Origin: Duganella sp. BJB476
GTDB taxonomy: Bacteria > Pseudomonadota > Gammaproteobacteria > Burkholderiales > Burkholderiaceae_D
Direction: 5' to 3'
Length of the DNA stretch: 64,000 nt
Assembly (NCBI RefSeq): GCF_003416895.1
Contig: NZ_QVIO01000002.1
Coordinates: forward strand, 620,001 to 684,000
The position numbers were made by a program, and so were the translations under genes. Of the stretch, positions 63,936 to 64,000 are shown one piece after another. Each line of letters starts with the position of its first letter. The stretch's first letter is position 1. The notes under the pieces are model-generated. The model was not told the origin of the DNA. It saw only the letters and a program-made list of their open reading frames with translations, and made no database searches.

Positions 63936-64000
63936 TGCAACCCATCAAACAACAGCGATGGCTTTCACCTATACCGAAATAGTATAGTTTGCAAAGAGTC

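Overview
The window looks like chromosomal DNA of a high-GC betaproteobacterium of the family Oxalobacteraceae (Massilia / Duganella / Janthinobacterium group). The divergent trmJ and suhB pair, the Burkholderiales-type trimeric porin, the 'Gcr' (COG4389) membrane protein, rhlE with a glycine-rich tail, and many chemosensory and c-di-GMP-type signalling proteins all point there. The family assignment is inferred from gene content and protein style. No rRNA, tRNA, insertion sequence, prophage or CRISPR array was seen.

Layout. 1-2 kb: a PAS-PAS histidine kinase and its multi-receiver response regulator, which runs off the left edge. 2-5.2 kb: a Tat-targeted small subunit, a GMC oxidoreductase and a membrane alpha/beta hydrolase. 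5.3-6.0 kb: two overlapping small genes of lower GC, resembling a metallopeptidase-type toxin domain and an EF-Tu domain-2-like protein. 6.1-8.7 kb: trmJ and suhB, separated by a periplasmic Cache-domain gene that is flanked by two copies of the trmJ promoter region. 8.8-13.2 kb: rhlE, hyi, a lipoprotein, and small genes including a DksA/TraR zinc finger. 13.4-19.6 kb: six genes, each overlapping the next by ATGA (EAL-REC-PAS, a small domain protein, HDOD, histidine kinase, REC with a degenerate HD-GYP, REC), facing a second related kinase. 21-26.5 kb: mtfA, a winged-helix regulator, an OmpA-type porin, a BrkB/YihY gene broken by one in-frame TGA, and an AI-2E-type transporter.

26.5-36.7 kb is an envelope and stress block: BON, glycine-zipper, DUF3309, DUF883, holin-like, patatin, ferritin-like, OmpA/DUF4398 lipoproteins, AsmA, an lmo0937-type peptide and a Crp/Fnr-family regulator. 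A 14-bp near-palindrome, GTACG-N4-CGYAC, occurs in the control regions of this block and also before the OmpA gene (22.9 kb) and the Gcr gene (40.7 kb). It has the same 5-4-5 geometry as an FNR box, so the local Crp/Fnr protein is the natural candidate to bind it.

36.7-48.2 kb holds an aminotransferase, a porin, a CoA-transferase, the Gcr protein and a phospholipid group (a cardiolipin synthase-like lipoprotein converging on PAP2, diacylglycerol-kinase-like and phosphoesterase genes). An 89-bp perfect hairpin element lies between them. At 46.8 kb two tandem LexA-type boxes precede a 74-residue orphan gene. 48.3-57.9 kb: a LysR regulator with a divergent quinone oxidoreductase, alaC, an RhtA-like exporter and a 1159-residue DUF748 protein. 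58-64 kb: a SecD without SecF, then a C39 peptidase-ABC exporter with its HlyD-type adaptor and a small membrane protein. This last part is lower in GC and is probably part of a double-glycine peptide or bacteriocin export locus that continues past the right edge.
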